Positions 1 through 8,728 of a stretch of 64,000 nucleotides of DNA are shown here, one piece after another. Source of the DNA: DAOPZC01 sp035353175 (GTDB lineage: Bacteria; Verrucomicrobiota; Kiritimatiellia; RFP12; UBA1067). The notes below the pieces were generated by a model, which saw only the letters and a program-made list of their open reading frames with translations, was not told the DNA's origin and searched no databases. A program made the position numbers and the translations under genes. Within the stretch, counting starts at the first letter, position 1. Each line of letters opens with the position of its first letter. Location of the stretch: the NCBI GenBank assembly GCA_035353175.1, contig DAOPZC010000004.1:124001-188000 (forward strand), in the 5' to 3' direction.

Positions 1-366
1 ATAGTGGCCGGCGCTCTACAGGCGCATAAACGGGCCGTGCTGGTGGGAGAGCGCACGTATGGCAAAGCGTCTGTACAGAGCGTGATCAAATTAGCCTTGC
101 GTCCGGATTGTGCGGTGCGACTGACAACCGGTTACTACTACACGCCCGACGGAAAACTGATTCACGGCACGGGCATTACACCTGATGTGGAAGTGATGGT
201 GCCGAAAACCGAATGGCGGCAAGCGCAGCGGAAGCGCCTTTATGAGGAAATGCCCGGCGCCGCGACAGGGGGCATGGAGAAGCTGATGGGGGCGGCCGTA
301 AAGGACGTGCAGCTTGAGCGGGCTAAAGAAGTGCTCATAGGAGCCCGCATACTGAACAATGGGTGA
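1..366 (+). CDS. C-terminal part of CtpA-type S41 serine peptidase (5' end outside window)
   Basis: This is the last 121 codons of a carboxyl-terminal processing protease (family S41), open to the left edge of the window. The in-frame start of the fragment reads IVAGALQAHKRAVLVGE, the conserved segment next to the active site, and the lysine encoded at 64-66, in GERTYGKASVQS, is the general base of the Ser/Lys dyad of this family. The catalytic serine and PDZ domain would lie upstream of the window. The tail after GITPDVEV is a typical S41 end followed by a short charged extension. The stop codon at 364-366 lies 20 bases before the chosen tsaD start, so the two genes are probably co-transcribed. 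The family cleaves proteins near their C-termini in the periplasm; the substrate is unknown here. Confidence 0.9.
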   Translation: MVAGALQAHKRAVLVGERTYGKASVQSVIKLALRPDCAVRLTTGYYYTPDGKLIHGTGITPDVEVMVPKTEWRQAQRKRLYEEMPGAATGGMEKLMGAAVKDVQLERAKEVLIGARILNNG

Positions 367-386
367 GCGGAGAATGGATTTGTTTC

Positions 387-1466
387 ATGGTCGTTTTAGG
401 AATAGAGACCTCGTGTGACGAGTCGGCAGCTGCGGTTGTAGAGAACGGACGGACCGTGTTGTCCAGCGCTGTGTTTAGCCAGGTGCCGTTGCACCAGCCG
501 TATGGCGGCGTGGTGCCGGAGATCGCTTCCCGCAGCCACGTAGAGAAAATTTCGGGTGTGGTCCGTGAAGCCATGTGTATGGCTTTTGCGCCGGAGGGAG
601 GAGGGACGGAAATCGATCCCTCATGGTGGAATCGGGTCGACGCGGTGGCGGTGACATACGGACCCGGATTGGCCAGTTCGCTGATTGTGGGACTCTCTGC
701 CGCCAAGGGGCTGGCGCTACGGTTGGGCAAGCCGCTGATCGGCATCAATCACATCGAGGCGCATATCCACTCCGTTTTTTTGAGTCCCTCTGCACCAAGC
801 CCCGACGAGATCGGACCTTTGCTTGCTCTGGTGGTTTCGGGCGGACACTCATGCTGGATCGACATTCCGACGCAGGGGCGCTATCGGATTATCGGACAGA
901 CGTTGGACGATGCGGCGGGAGAAGCGTTTGACAAGGCGGCTAAACTCTTGGGGCTCGGTTATCCTGGCGGACCGGTGATTGACCGGATGGCGCGCCTGGC
1001 ATCGCGTCGCGATGCGGTCACGTTTCCGAAAGGGCGGCCGCGACCAGGGAACCCGGCACTCGGCCAACTGCGAGCTGAGCTTTGCGTGAGCTTCAGCGGA
1101 CTGAAAACATCGCTGATGTATCATCTGCGTGAACAGCCGCCGCAAAACGACGCGCAAATCTCGGAGATCGCGGCGGCGTATCAAGAGGCCATCGTGGCTG
1201 CGTTGGCGGAGCGTTGCGCGTTGGCGTTGCGGGGCGGCCACTACCGTGCTTTGGCGGTTGGCGGAGGCGTCTCGCTCAACCGGCGGCTGCGCGAAACGCT
1301 GGAGCGGGTAACGGCGGAGGCGGGCGTGCGCTTGCTGTTGGCGGAACCGCGTTTCTGCGGTGACAACGCGGCGATGATCGCTGGGCTTGCGGGAATGGGC
1401 GGTGGCATCCGCGGTGAGGCTGCAATGCGCCTAGACGTTGCCCCCGCGTTGGAGGCGGGTGAATAA
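387..1466 (+). CDS. tsaD: tRNA N6-adenosine threonylcarbamoyltransferase TsaD
   Basis: TsaD transfers the threonylcarbamoyl group to A37 of tRNAs that read ANN codons, working with TsaB, TsaE and TsaC in the cytoplasm. The protein (359 aa) begins MVVLGIETSCDESAA, the family hallmark. It has the metal-binding HIEAHIH motif with His122 and His126, the GGHS nucleotide-loop motif, and CGDNAAM near the C-terminus, whose Asp completes the metal site. ATG 387 was chosen because the protein then starts exactly at the conserved N-terminus; a GTG at 363 would overlap the upstream stop and add eight unconserved residues. It is slightly longer than the usual 330-345 aa. It follows the protease gene closely and faces a minus-strand gene tail to tail. 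Confidence 0.97.
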   Translation: MVVLGIETSCDESAAAVVENGRTVLSSAVFSQVPLHQPYGGVVPEIASRSHVEKISGVVREAMCMAFAPEGGGTEIDPSWWNRVDAVAVTYGPGLASSLIVGLSAAKGLALRLGKPLIGINHIEAHIHSVFLSPSAPSPDEIGPLLALVVSGGHSCWIDIPTQGRYRIIGQTLDDAAGEAFDKAAKLLGLGYPGGPVIDRMARLASRRDAVTFPKGRPRPGNPALGQLRAELCVSFSGLKTSLMYHLREQPPQNDAQISEIAAAYQEAIVAALAERCALALRGGHYRALAVGGGVSLNRRLRETLERVTAEAGVRLLLAEPRFCGDNAAMIAGLAGMGGGIRGEAAMRLDVAPALEAGE

Positions 1467-1510
1467 AGAGAATCTGCTGGTTTTGCCGCAGTGCACATCC
1501 CGCGTGCGCG

Positions 1511-2368
1511 TTACTTTGTCTTGGGGGTTTGTTTGGAGGGCTTAGGTCCTCCGACCGGAACGAATTTCTTTGCGCTGTCAGCTTGGCCTGCCCAAGATTT
1601 TCCGTCAAAGCCCTTGGTGGCTGCACCCGACGTGATTTTCACTTCGTCAGCGAGCCCGATCTCTTCGATCTTCACGTCATCGACGTACAAATACCCGGTG
1701 TTGCACTTGTCCACCCCCGTCGCGTCGAGGGCTAGAATCTTGAGCATCAGCCATTCGCAGTTCTCTAGGTGACTCTGCGCCAGTTCAGAACGTCCCTGAG
1801 TCGGGATGACACGCTCAACCCGTTTCCACTGGGTCGGCACATTCGAGAACTCTCCGGTCTCCGCATTGTTGAAGTAAATGACTTGAAAACGATGCGCTTC
1901 GCGGAGGTCGGCAAATGCAGGGTCGTTACTTTTGACTGCCTTGGGATGCCAGCGGTAGCCAATGGGGTAAATGCGACACTTGGGGCCCGGACCGCCCTTG
2001 GTGCCGATCGAGCGGGCCGAGAGTGATATCTTATACTTCTTCTTGGGGTCAAAACGGATGGGGGCCGTGTAAACCTGCACGCCTTGGTTGATGCAGACCT
2101 CATGGATCGTTGCATCAAGTCGTAAGACGTGTGGCCGCATGGACGCTTTGTCTTCGACCACCGAGACATACGTGTGGTTCTTCATGTAGTGCTTGTTGTT
2201 GTCAAACACGTAAATCCAATGATTCAGGGGATCAACGGTGTCGTCGAAGTGGCCGTTCTTGATGAGGTTGAGGGACTCGTCCTGTTTTTTCTGGGCAAAA
2301 GCGGGAGCGGTCGCCAAGAATGCAACAATCAGTGCAGCCGCCATGGAAAAATAATTCAGTGCGTTCAC
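1511..2368 (-). CDS. Secreted protein with a carbohydrate-binding-like (CBM4/9-type) jelly-roll
   Basis: A 285 aa exported protein. GTG 2368 is preferred because GGAG stands 6 bases upstream and the first 25 residues then form a clean signal peptide (a hydrophobic run ending in APAFAQ). The mature part opens with LNLIKNGHFDD and closes with GYLYVDDVKIEE, the two ends typical of CBM4/9-like beta-sandwich domains. No catalytic motif was seen. It is the last gene of the minus-strand envelope cluster and starts 23 bases after the stop of the preceding VWA gene, so co-transcription is likely. A role in binding surface or extracellular glycan is an inference from the fold only. Confidence 0.6.
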   Translation of the reverse strand: MNALNYFSMAAALIVAFLATAPAFAQKKQDESLNLIKNGHFDDTVDPLNHWIYVFDNNKHYMKNHTYVSVVEDKASMRPHVLRLDATIHEVCINQGVQVYTAPIRFDPKKKYKISLSARSIGTKGGPGPKCRIYPIGYRWHPKAVKSNDPAFADLREAHRFQVIYFNNAETGEFSNVPTQWKRVERVIPTQGRSELAQSHLENCEWLMLKILALDATGVDKCNTGYLYVDDVKIEEIGLADEVKITSGAATKGFDGKSWAGQADSAKKFVPVGGPKPSKQTPKTK

Positions 2369-2391
2369 GGTTTCTCCAGTGGAAGATTGTC

Positions 2392-4620
2392 CTACGACAT
2401 GTTTTTCAGTTTTCTTGTGACCCATTCTATCGCTAACAGGGCGATCAGACAAGCGAGCACAAAAGGGGTCTGCCAGAGCGAGCGGTACTCGAGTTTACGC
2501 TCGCGGCGTTCGCTGACGCGCAAGTCTTGCAGCGCGGCGTCCAATTCGTCCGGTGTGCCATAGCGTCCACTGCTGGATCGGGCCAAAGCCTTGAGGACTT
2601 TCTCGTTGATGGGCTTGAGCACCATTTCTTGTGACGTGGCCCGCACGGTGAATAGGCAGGGAGAAGATTCGATTTTCTTGCCGTCGATTTCCACGGTGGC
2701 GACGGCCTTGTAGTTGCCGGGTTCATTCGGCACAAATTCAGCCACATAGCCGGGAATCTCTGAACCGCCGCCGGTCTGAATGTTGCGGCCAGCCATCGAG
2801 AGGGGGATGACGCGGTCCGAAGGCGTCGTGATTTCACAGGCGACTTTCCACGACTTACGGGTCTCGGCGGGCGGGATGACAAGCCGGCTCTGCAGAATGG
2901 CGGGGTCTCCGACAGCAATTGTACCGGCATCGGTGAAGAGCTCAAGGTGATACTTATCAAGGTCGCTCTCCGAGGGCGACATCCATTGGATAATCTGACG
3001 CCAGAATTTCGGATAGGGCTTGTCGTCACCGGGGTGCATCACCCAACGCCAAAGGGAGTCAGTCAGAACGGCAAGCACCTTGCCCTGGCCATAGACACGG
3101 GAGATGAGGATGGGATGCCGCCCGGAATCGGTCTGGGTGTCGGCAAGAGCGAACGCGCCACCGGAAAGGGTCACGCCCGTGAAGACTGAAAGAACCGGAG
3201 GCAGCTCGGTGGGCATCTCGGGATTGTTCGCCAAAGCAGGATGAGCACGTCCTTCCGCAGTCCACGCCACGGCGAATTTGCCCTCGAGGGCGGGGGCCCC
3301 GGCCCGAGTGAAAGGCAGAAGCTTGCTTAGTTCTGTTTTGCTGATGCCGTTTTCGCCCCAGAGCTTCTGTCCGCCGAGCAGGATCAGGCTGCCGCCTTTT
3401 TCCACGAATTCGAGGATGGTGCGGCAGTGTTCCGGCGATAGCGCCTCGAAATCGAAGTCGCCGAGGATGATGATTTTATTCAGCCTGAGTTGGTCGAGCG
3501 TCAGATCGAACGACAGACCTTGACGGTCGCCATAAGCGATCCATTCCTTGGTGCCGGGAACTTTGCGGCTCGGCATCTGGAAGAAGGCCAAGGGTGTGAT
3601 ATCCTTGTTTGAAAAGAGGGTTCGGGCGAGATGTTTGCTCTCGAAACGCGGCACGTCTTCAAGGAAAAGCACGCGGTTCTTGGCGTCGAGGACATCCACA
3701 GCTACAACCATCTCGTTGTCATTGGTCTGGACCTCGCCTGTCAGCACCGGGATGCGCACGGTATAGATTTCGGTCGCCACATCGGGATGGGGCAGTTTGA
3801 ACTGCACGTCGCGGCTGCCGCCTTCAGGCGGCAATTGAACAGCGATTCTTTCCAGTTCCTTTCCGGCTTTCTGGAGTACCACGGGAAAAGGTTCGCCTTT
3901 GCCTCCCTGTCCCGCAATGGTGACAGACATAGCGGTATCCCATCCGACGATCGCTCGCCGCGGCGTGTCCACGTTGTCAACGCGCATATCGGGCTTGTCG
4001 TCGGCAACGCCCGGTTTTTCGAGCTCCGTGACATAGAGCGGCGCTGGCCAACTCATTTCGGCCCAGGCGTCTTTCTTCTCGCGCGTGTCGATCGCATCGG
4101 TGAGCACAAGTACGCCGGCGAGTTCTTGGCCGCGCAGACGGTCGAACAGGCGGTTCAGACTCAGGTTAAGATGCGACGATTTTCCCTCGGGCTTCAGCCC
4201 TTTCAGCTGATTGAAGGCGATCGGCGTGTCCAAGTCGGCATGGAAGGGATAGATCTCCATCAAACATTTGGCCTGGAGAACCTTCGCCCACGATTTGTCG
4301 AGCATGGCCATGGCGGATTCCCAGCGGGTGCGCCCCGCTGTCTCGTCGGCGGTTTGGCTCATGGAACCCGAAATATCCAGCAGGACAATGAACCGAGGTT
4401 TGACCACCTCGGTCAATTCGCTTTTCTTGCCCGGCAACAGCAGAACCCAAAAAAGTCCCAACAGAAACAGAATGCGCAGGCCGGCGAGTCCGAAGCCCGT
4501 TGCCGTGCGAGGCAAATAACGCCACACGGCATAGGCGACGACTGCCAGCGACACCAGCAGCGCGAGTGCCATCAGGGCACCCGAGACGCTGTTTTCAAAA
4601 ATCCATTCGGCGGTAGGCAT
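2392..4620 (-). CDS. Membrane-anchored VWA protein with GATase-like domain
   Basis: A 742 aa protein with two N-terminal membrane helices (about residues 12-36 and 44-63), a von Willebrand A domain with the MIDAS motif DISGSMS (Asp82, Ser84, Ser86), and a middle to C-terminal region that resembles the glutamine-amidotransferase-like domain often fused to VWA in Planctomycetes and Verrucomicrobia (GGSLILLGGQ, then YGQGKVLAVLTDSLWRW). A last helix near residues 718-735 re-enters the membrane. The MIDAS site should bind a divalent metal and a protein partner. It lies just downstream of the BatA-like gene, with a 7-bp hairpin in the 55-base gap. The biochemical role of this family is not established; envelope or stress-related complexes are the usual suggestion. 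Confidence 0.75.
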   Translation of the reverse strand: MPTAEWIFENSVSGALMALALLVSLAVVAYAVWRYLPRTATGFGLAGLRILFLLGLFWVLLLPGKKSELTEVVKPRFIVLLDISGSMSQTADETAGRTRWESAMAMLDKSWAKVLQAKCLMEIYPFHADLDTPIAFNQLKGLKPEGKSSHLNLSLNRLFDRLRGQELAGVLVLTDAIDTREKKDAWAEMSWPAPLYVTELEKPGVADDKPDMRVDNVDTPRRAIVGWDTAMSVTIAGQGGKGEPFPVVLQKAGKELERIAVQLPPEGGSRDVQFKLPHPDVATEIYTVRIPVLTGEVQTNDNEMVVAVDVLDAKNRVLFLEDVPRFESKHLARTLFSNKDITPLAFFQMPSRKVPGTKEWIAYGDRQGLSFDLTLDQLRLNKIIILGDFDFEALSPEHCRTILEFVEKGGSLILLGGQKLWGENGISKTELSKLLPFTRAGAPALEGKFAVAWTAEGRAHPALANNPEMPTELPPVLSVFTGVTLSGGAFALADTQTDSGRHPILISRVYGQGKVLAVLTDSLWRWVMHPGDDKPYPKFWRQIIQWMSPSESDLDKYHLELFTDAGTIAVGDPAILQSRLVIPPAETRKSWKVACEITTPSDRVIPLSMAGRNIQTGGGSEIPGYVAEFVPNEPGNYKAVATVEIDGKKIESSPCLFTVRATSQEMVLKPINEKVLKALARSSSGRYGTPDELDAALQDLRVSERRERKLEYRSLWQTPFVLACLIALLAIEWVTRKLKNMS

Positions 4621-4648
4621 AGGGCGTGTTCAGAGTTCGAGGTGTTAA

Positions 4649-4668
4649 GGCGGGCATTCAGGCCCACC
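4649..4668 (-). other. Intercistronic hairpin between the two VWA genes
   Basis: On the minus strand GGTGGGC and GCCCGCC flank a six-base loop and form a 7-bp stem with one G-U pair in the 55-base gap between the BatA/VWA and VWA genes. No U-tract follows, so this is not a standard terminator. It may be a processing or stability element within the operon mRNA; this is inferred from sequence only. Confidence 0.35.
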
Positions 4669-4675
4669 CTTCTGT

Positions 4676-6841
4676 TTACGACGTGACAACCTTTCCGGCC
4701 AAGTCGACGGTCATCTTCTCGGTTGCCCCCGTTTGAGTCCGGAGGGCACGGTTGGCGAACCACCATTCCAACAACGCCAAGAACAGCGCGATCCAGAGGA
4801 AAACCTCTGCAAGAGACCGGCCATTGCGGTATTCATCGATCAGGCGCGTCAGTTCTTCGGGGTCTTTCGCCGTCAGAAATTTCTTGAATCCGGTCCACTC
4901 TGTCAGCTCCTCGGCGGTCGCAGGTGTCAGGCGCGACTCGAAGCGGTCGGTGTTGACGGCCAACACCGGCTCGGGTTGCCCTGCACCGGCTTTCGTCCGC
5001 GTGTAAATGCCGGGCTCGGTCAAGTTCTCAATGAAGAATTCCCGGTTGCCGTTATCCTTGATCAACAGTTGCGCGCCGGAGGGCATTGCGATCGCATCGT
5101 CGTCACGGTAATTAGGTACGGCGTCGTTGACCGGAACTGTCGCTCCCAAGGCCAAGTGTGGCGGCTGCACGGAGGCTCCTGCCCCTTGGCGGATGAGCTG
5201 ATGAACGACAGGAAGGAAAAAAGCCGTGAGCGGGAAGGAACTCCAATCGCGGTTGGCGCCGGTTCCGAACATGAAGACGCGTCCACGACCAACCGCACGA
5301 CCGATCATGAATGGCACGTCGTCGCCCGCCGTGATCAGCACGGCCGAGTTTTCCTGAAGAGCGTTGAATGTCATAATGCGTTTCAGCGCCACGGTCGGCA
5401 CGCTGCCCGGCGGCAACGAAAGGTTGAAGTTGACGACCTGATCCTTTTGGTTAGGAATGCGTTTCAGCGGCCGGGCTGCAAGTTCGACGGGGATCTCTTC
5501 CGTGCCTTTGGGTTGGGCGGGCAGAATCTTCATGTCGGCATAGGCTGCGACGTCGGCACGGTCGCCGGGGAAGACGATGACCACGCCGCCGTTCTTTGCG
5601 TATTCTTCAACCCGCATAACCGCTTGGCCGGAGACCGGAAAGACGTCGCACAGGAAGACGGCCTGATAGTCACGCAGGTCGATCGACTCGAGTTCTGCCA
5701 CATCGATCTGCCTGACACTGTCATCCGTGGCACCAGGCGCAAGTGCCGCCTTAAGATAACGCGTCGCCTCCTGCGGGCCGGCGATGAGCACGGGCAACTG
5801 TTTACGGACACGCAACAGGAACTGAAAGTCGTCGTCCTCGGGAAGGGCATCCTGCGGTGTCGTGATCTTGGCGATGTGTATGCCGGGTTCGAGTCCGCCG
5901 ATAGCGAACTCCACCGACGTTTCGGTGCCGGCGTCAGCGGAGACACTGCGGCGACCGCGCTCCTGGCCTCCGACATCGACCGCGACGGTGATTTGTTTGG
6001 CGGTTCCGATTGCGCCTACACGCACGTTGAGACGTGCGGTCTGCCCCAACAGCATCAGAGAAGGCGACACTTTCACGTCGGCTGGGTACGCGTTGTCGGG
6101 CTGCTGCGCGCCGCCTAATAGCGCGAAAAAAGAAACCTTATCGCGCTGTTCGCGAGAGATCTTGACTTTGGAGTCGTCGGTCTGCGCCTCGTTCTTGGCT
6201 GCATCGCGAAACCCCTGCCAGGGAAGCGCCTGGCCGTCCGTCAGGATATACACTTCCCGCTCGCGCCGTCCGTCTTGCTGTTCAAGTGCCCGCAGGGCAA
6301 TCGCCACCGTCTCGTCTAGTTTGGACGTGCCCGGCTGACACGTCAAAGCCCGGATCGCCTGAATGACCGTCGCATGCTCGGTGGTCGGCTTCTCGATTAT
6401 CGGGACCGGCGTATCCGCCGCCACATAGACGCAGACGCGGTCACCCGAAAAAAGCCCTTCGATCACGCCGACGGCGGCGTCTTTGCAGATTTCGAAAACC
6501 TTGCCGCGGTCGAGTTCATAATTCATGCTGTACGAGGCGTCAAGCACAATGGCAACGTCGCGACGCGTGCGGCTGAGCCAAGAGCCCCCCGTAGTGGTCG
6601 TTCGCAACACCGGCAAGGCGAAGGCAAACCCAAGCGTCAGCAGCAGCAACGTGCGAAGCAGCCACAGCAGAAAGTTCTCGAAACGCACCCGGCTGGACGA
6701 CCTTTTTTGGGCGGCTTTGAGGAACCGCAGGGTGGGGAAAGGAGTGACCACAGTCCTGCGGCGTTGAAACATGTGCAGCATCAACGGGATCGCGGCCGCC
6801 GTCAACGCCCAAAGAAAAGCTGGATTAGCGAATACAAGCAT
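4676..6841 (-). CDS. BatA-domain VWA protein
   Basis: A 721 aa protein starting with the BatA N-terminal membrane domain (residues 1-80: FANPAFLWAL and IPLMLHMFQRRR, with a second helix at 56-80). It continues with a VWA domain whose MIDAS motif is DASYSM (Asp101, Ser103, Ser105). A long beta-rich and GATase-like region follows (GGVVIVFPGDRADV, then GRAVGRGRVFMFGTG), and a C-terminal helix near 683-704 ends the membrane part. The order helix pair, VWA, large extracytoplasmic part, final helix is typical of this family in PVC bacteria. It lies 47 bases downstream of the DUF58 gene in the same direction. It probably forms a complex with the neighbouring VWA and DUF58 proteins; what the complex does is unknown. 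Confidence 0.8.
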   Translation of the reverse strand: MLVFANPAFLWALTAAAIPLMLHMFQRRRTVVTPFPTLRFLKAAQKRSSSRVRFENFLLWLLRTLLLLTLGFAFALPVLRTTTTGGSWLSRTRRDVAIVLDASYSMNYELDRGKVFEICKDAAVGVIEGLFSGDRVCVYVAADTPVPIIEKPTTEHATVIQAIRALTCQPGTSKLDETVAIALRALEQQDGRREREVYILTDGQALPWQGFRDAAKNEAQTDDSKVKISREQRDKVSFFALLGGAQQPDNAYPADVKVSPSLMLLGQTARLNVRVGAIGTAKQITVAVDVGGQERGRRSVSADAGTETSVEFAIGGLEPGIHIAKITTPQDALPEDDDFQFLLRVRKQLPVLIAGPQEATRYLKAALAPGATDDSVRQIDVAELESIDLRDYQAVFLCDVFPVSGQAVMRVEEYAKNGGVVIVFPGDRADVAAYADMKILPAQPKGTEEIPVELAARPLKRIPNQKDQVVNFNLSLPPGSVPTVALKRIMTFNALQENSAVLITAGDDVPFMIGRAVGRGRVFMFGTGANRDWSSFPLTAFFLPVVHQLIRQGAGASVQPPHLALGATVPVNDAVPNYRDDDAIAMPSGAQLLIKDNGNREFFIENLTEPGIYTRTKAGAGQPEPVLAVNTDRFESRLTPATAEELTEWTGFKKFLTAKDPEELTRLIDEYRNGRSLAEVFLWIALFLALLEWWFANRALRTQTGATEKMTVDLAGKVVTS

Positions 6842-6888
6842 GGAAGGTTGTGTCGGTTAAGGCAACCACAGGGATTGCACGTCGGTGG

Positions 6889-7794
6889 TTAGCGGGACAG
6901 GCGTTTGCGCTCCTCGAGGTAGGCGCGGACAAAAGTGTCCACAGGTTCGTCAGTCTTTACGAGACGGTAGTCCACTTTCATTTCAGAACAGGCCTTGCGG
7001 TAATCTTCGATGAAAGCACCCATCAGATCTTTGTATTCCTTAGCCATGGCGCGCGGGTCGGCGATCATCCGCTCGCCGGTCTCCAGATCTTCGAATTCCG
7101 CACCGCGCCGGAGATCGAGGTTGAGTTCCACGGGATCGAGGGTGTGGAAGACGATCACGTCGTGCAGATTCTTCCGGAAGTGCGCGATCGCCTTAATGAT
7201 CTCCGGCTGGTCGTCCAGCAGGTCGGAGATGATAACCACCATGGCGCGACGGTTGATCGTTTCAGCGATTTGATGCATAACATCCGCGCCCGCCGTGCCC
7301 TTTGCTGGTTTATATCCCTGGAGAATCTTGAGCGAATTGTTGAGTTCGTTGAAAGAGTTCTTGCAGGGGAGGGCGGCGTCCATCTTCTCGCCGTAGATAT
7401 ACATGCCGACCGCATCACGCGCCTTGAGCACGACGTAACCAATCGCGGCAGCGAGCGTGCATGCGTAGTTGAATTTTGTCTTGTGGTCTCCCGAGGTGTA
7501 GTTCATCGAACCGCTTCGGTCGACGAGCAGATAGACGCGCAGATTTGTCTCATCCTGATATCGCCGGATGTAATACTTGTCGGTTCTGCCCAGCACCTTC
7601 CAGTCGATGCGTTTCAAATCGTCGCCGGGCATGTAGGAACGGTGGTCTGCAAACTCGGTGCTGGCGCCTTTCTGGGCGCTGCGGTGCCGGCCTGCGAGAG
7701 TGCCCTCAACCACGTAGCGCGAGTTGAGGACAAGCCGGTTCAGTTTAGACATTTGCGCGGGGTTGAGAAACGCCCCGATTCCTTCATCGCTCAT
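6889..7794 (-). CDS. DUF58 family protein with VWA-like fold
   Basis: A 301 aa cytoplasmic DUF58 protein. The family signature is clear: EFADHRSYMPGDDL followed by RIDWKV (residues 47-67), then a MIDAS-like DRSGSM at 92-97. The start at 7794 was chosen because AAGGAG lies 6 bases upstream and because the ATG shares one base with the stop of the preceding gene (TGATG), which implies translational coupling. DUF58 proteins are normally encoded next to a MoxR AAA ATPase and BatA/VWA genes. The BatA and VWA genes follow here, but no MoxR gene is present in the window. Function is known only as part of MoxR-type systems thought to assist assembly or maturation of other proteins. Confidence 0.88.
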   Translation of the reverse strand: MSDEGIGAFLNPAQMSKLNRLVLNSRYVVEGTLAGRHRSAQKGASTEFADHRSYMPGDDLKRIDWKVLGRTDKYYIRRYQDETNLRVYLLVDRSGSMNYTSGDHKTKFNYACTLAAAIGYVVLKARDAVGMYIYGEKMDAALPCKNSFNELNNSLKILQGYKPAKGTAGADVMHQIAETINRRAMVVIISDLLDDQPEIIKAIAHFRKNLHDVIVFHTLDPVELNLDLRRGAEFEDLETGERMIADPRAMAKEYKDLMGAFIEDYRKACSEMKVDYRLVKTDEPVDTFVRAYLEERKRLSR

Positions 7795-8633
7795 CAGCGG
7801 CTCCTTGCGGGCGTCGCGACAATCCAAAAATCGCATTCGCTGTCGATCATGAGGGCGAACCGGTTGTCCGAGGCCAACCTCAGGAACCGTATGCCGTTAA
7901 TCAAGCCGCTTTCAGTCGCTACGCCGCGCTGGGTGCCGGAGTCAGTGACGGTCTCGAATTCCACGCTGACGGGAGATGCCGTTTTTTTGGCAATGACGGT
8001 TGCGCTCTTTTTTTTCCCGTAGACGTCAAGCGGAAGTGCGCTCAGCTTGGTGAGTTTGTTGCCGATGTTTTTGCTGTAGAGGGTATAGCGTTGATTCTTC
8101 AAACCTGTGAGTTTGCTGAAATCCTCGGTCTTATAAACCCACGGGTCGCCGAAACGGTCGGCTTTGGGCGGGGCTTTATCGTTTGGCAGATTCAAGAGAG
8201 GCGAGAGGCTGCCCGGATATTCGACGGAGTCCGCGTAGTAAATTTTGAGCGCCTTTTCCATCTGCGCGTGATCGATGCGGGTGAGCCAGCGTCGCGCCAA
8301 GGTGTCGGCATAACGCACGATCGGTTTCGCGCCCTTTTCCGTGGTCAACGCGCTTTCGAAAATGCGGACGGCGTCGACCTGTTTCCCATCTGCGAGCAAG
8401 TGCCAAGCCGCAAGCGTCTTGACCACGGGGAGGAAATCGCCAAGCGTCGTCGATTTGTCCATGACGTTTTGGCATGCTTCGATGACGGCTTTGTGGTCCT
8501 GCGGCGTTCGGGCATGGGTTCCCCACGCCCGCAGAAACGCATCTTCTTGAGGCGTTGCGGCAAGAAGTGAAAAGCACGTGAGAAGAGTGGTCGCAAACGG
8601 AGCGCAACTACGGATGAAAGTTGAATCGGGCAT
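7794..8633 (-). CDS. Exported protein with a pseudopilin GspG-like stretch, function unknown
   Basis: A 279 aa protein with an N-terminal hydrophobic export signal (about residues 8-26). It is followed by an alpha-helical repeat-like region and, near the middle, the stretch YPGSLSPLLNLP, then DRFGDPWVYK. That pattern matches the loop of type II secretion major pseudopilins (YP..L..L followed by DPWG.PY.Y). The usual pilin N-terminal helix and prepilin cleavage motif are absent, so it is not a standard pilin. The C-terminal third is beta-rich without a known motif. It sits between the DUF4159 gene and DUF58, overlapping the latter by one base, so it is part of the same cluster. No Shine-Dalgarno sequence is evident before the ATG. 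Confidence 0.55.
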   Translation of the reverse strand: MPDSTFIRSCAPFATTLLTCFSLLAATPQEDAFLRAWGTHARTPQDHKAVIEACQNVMDKSTTLGDFLPVVKTLAAWHLLADGKQVDAVRIFESALTTEKGAKPIVRYADTLARRWLTRIDHAQMEKALKIYYADSVEYPGSLSPLLNLPNDKAPPKADRFGDPWVYKTEDFSKLTGLKNQRYTLYSKNIGNKLTKLSALPLDVYGKKKSATVIAKKTASPVSVEFETVTDSGTQRGVATESGLINGIRFLRLASDNRFALMIDSECDFWIVATPARSR

Positions 8634-8728
8634 TTGAACAAAGGTACAAGGTTCTGAGTTCAGGTCCTAAACAGCGCGGGCGGGCCGGGCGAACACAACG
8701 AAATTCAGCCACAGCCCTCAGATGAGCC

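Noticed and set aside
363..386. GTG start for tsaD eight codons upstream
   Set aside because: It overlaps the protease stop, and TsaD proteins normally begin at the segment encoded from ATG 387.
1467..1510. Possible terminator between convergent tsaD and the CBM-like gene
   Set aside because: Only weak self-complementarity was seen in the 44-base gap, with no T-run.
3631..4686. Long plus-strand open frame antisense to the VWA gene
   Set aside because: It mirrors a minus-strand gene with clear VWA motifs, and its translation has no recognisable domain or ribosome site.
4733..6118. Plus-strand open frame of about 460 codons opposite the BatA/VWA gene
   Set aside because: The minus-strand protein has BatA and MIDAS motifs; the antisense frame is open because of codon bias.
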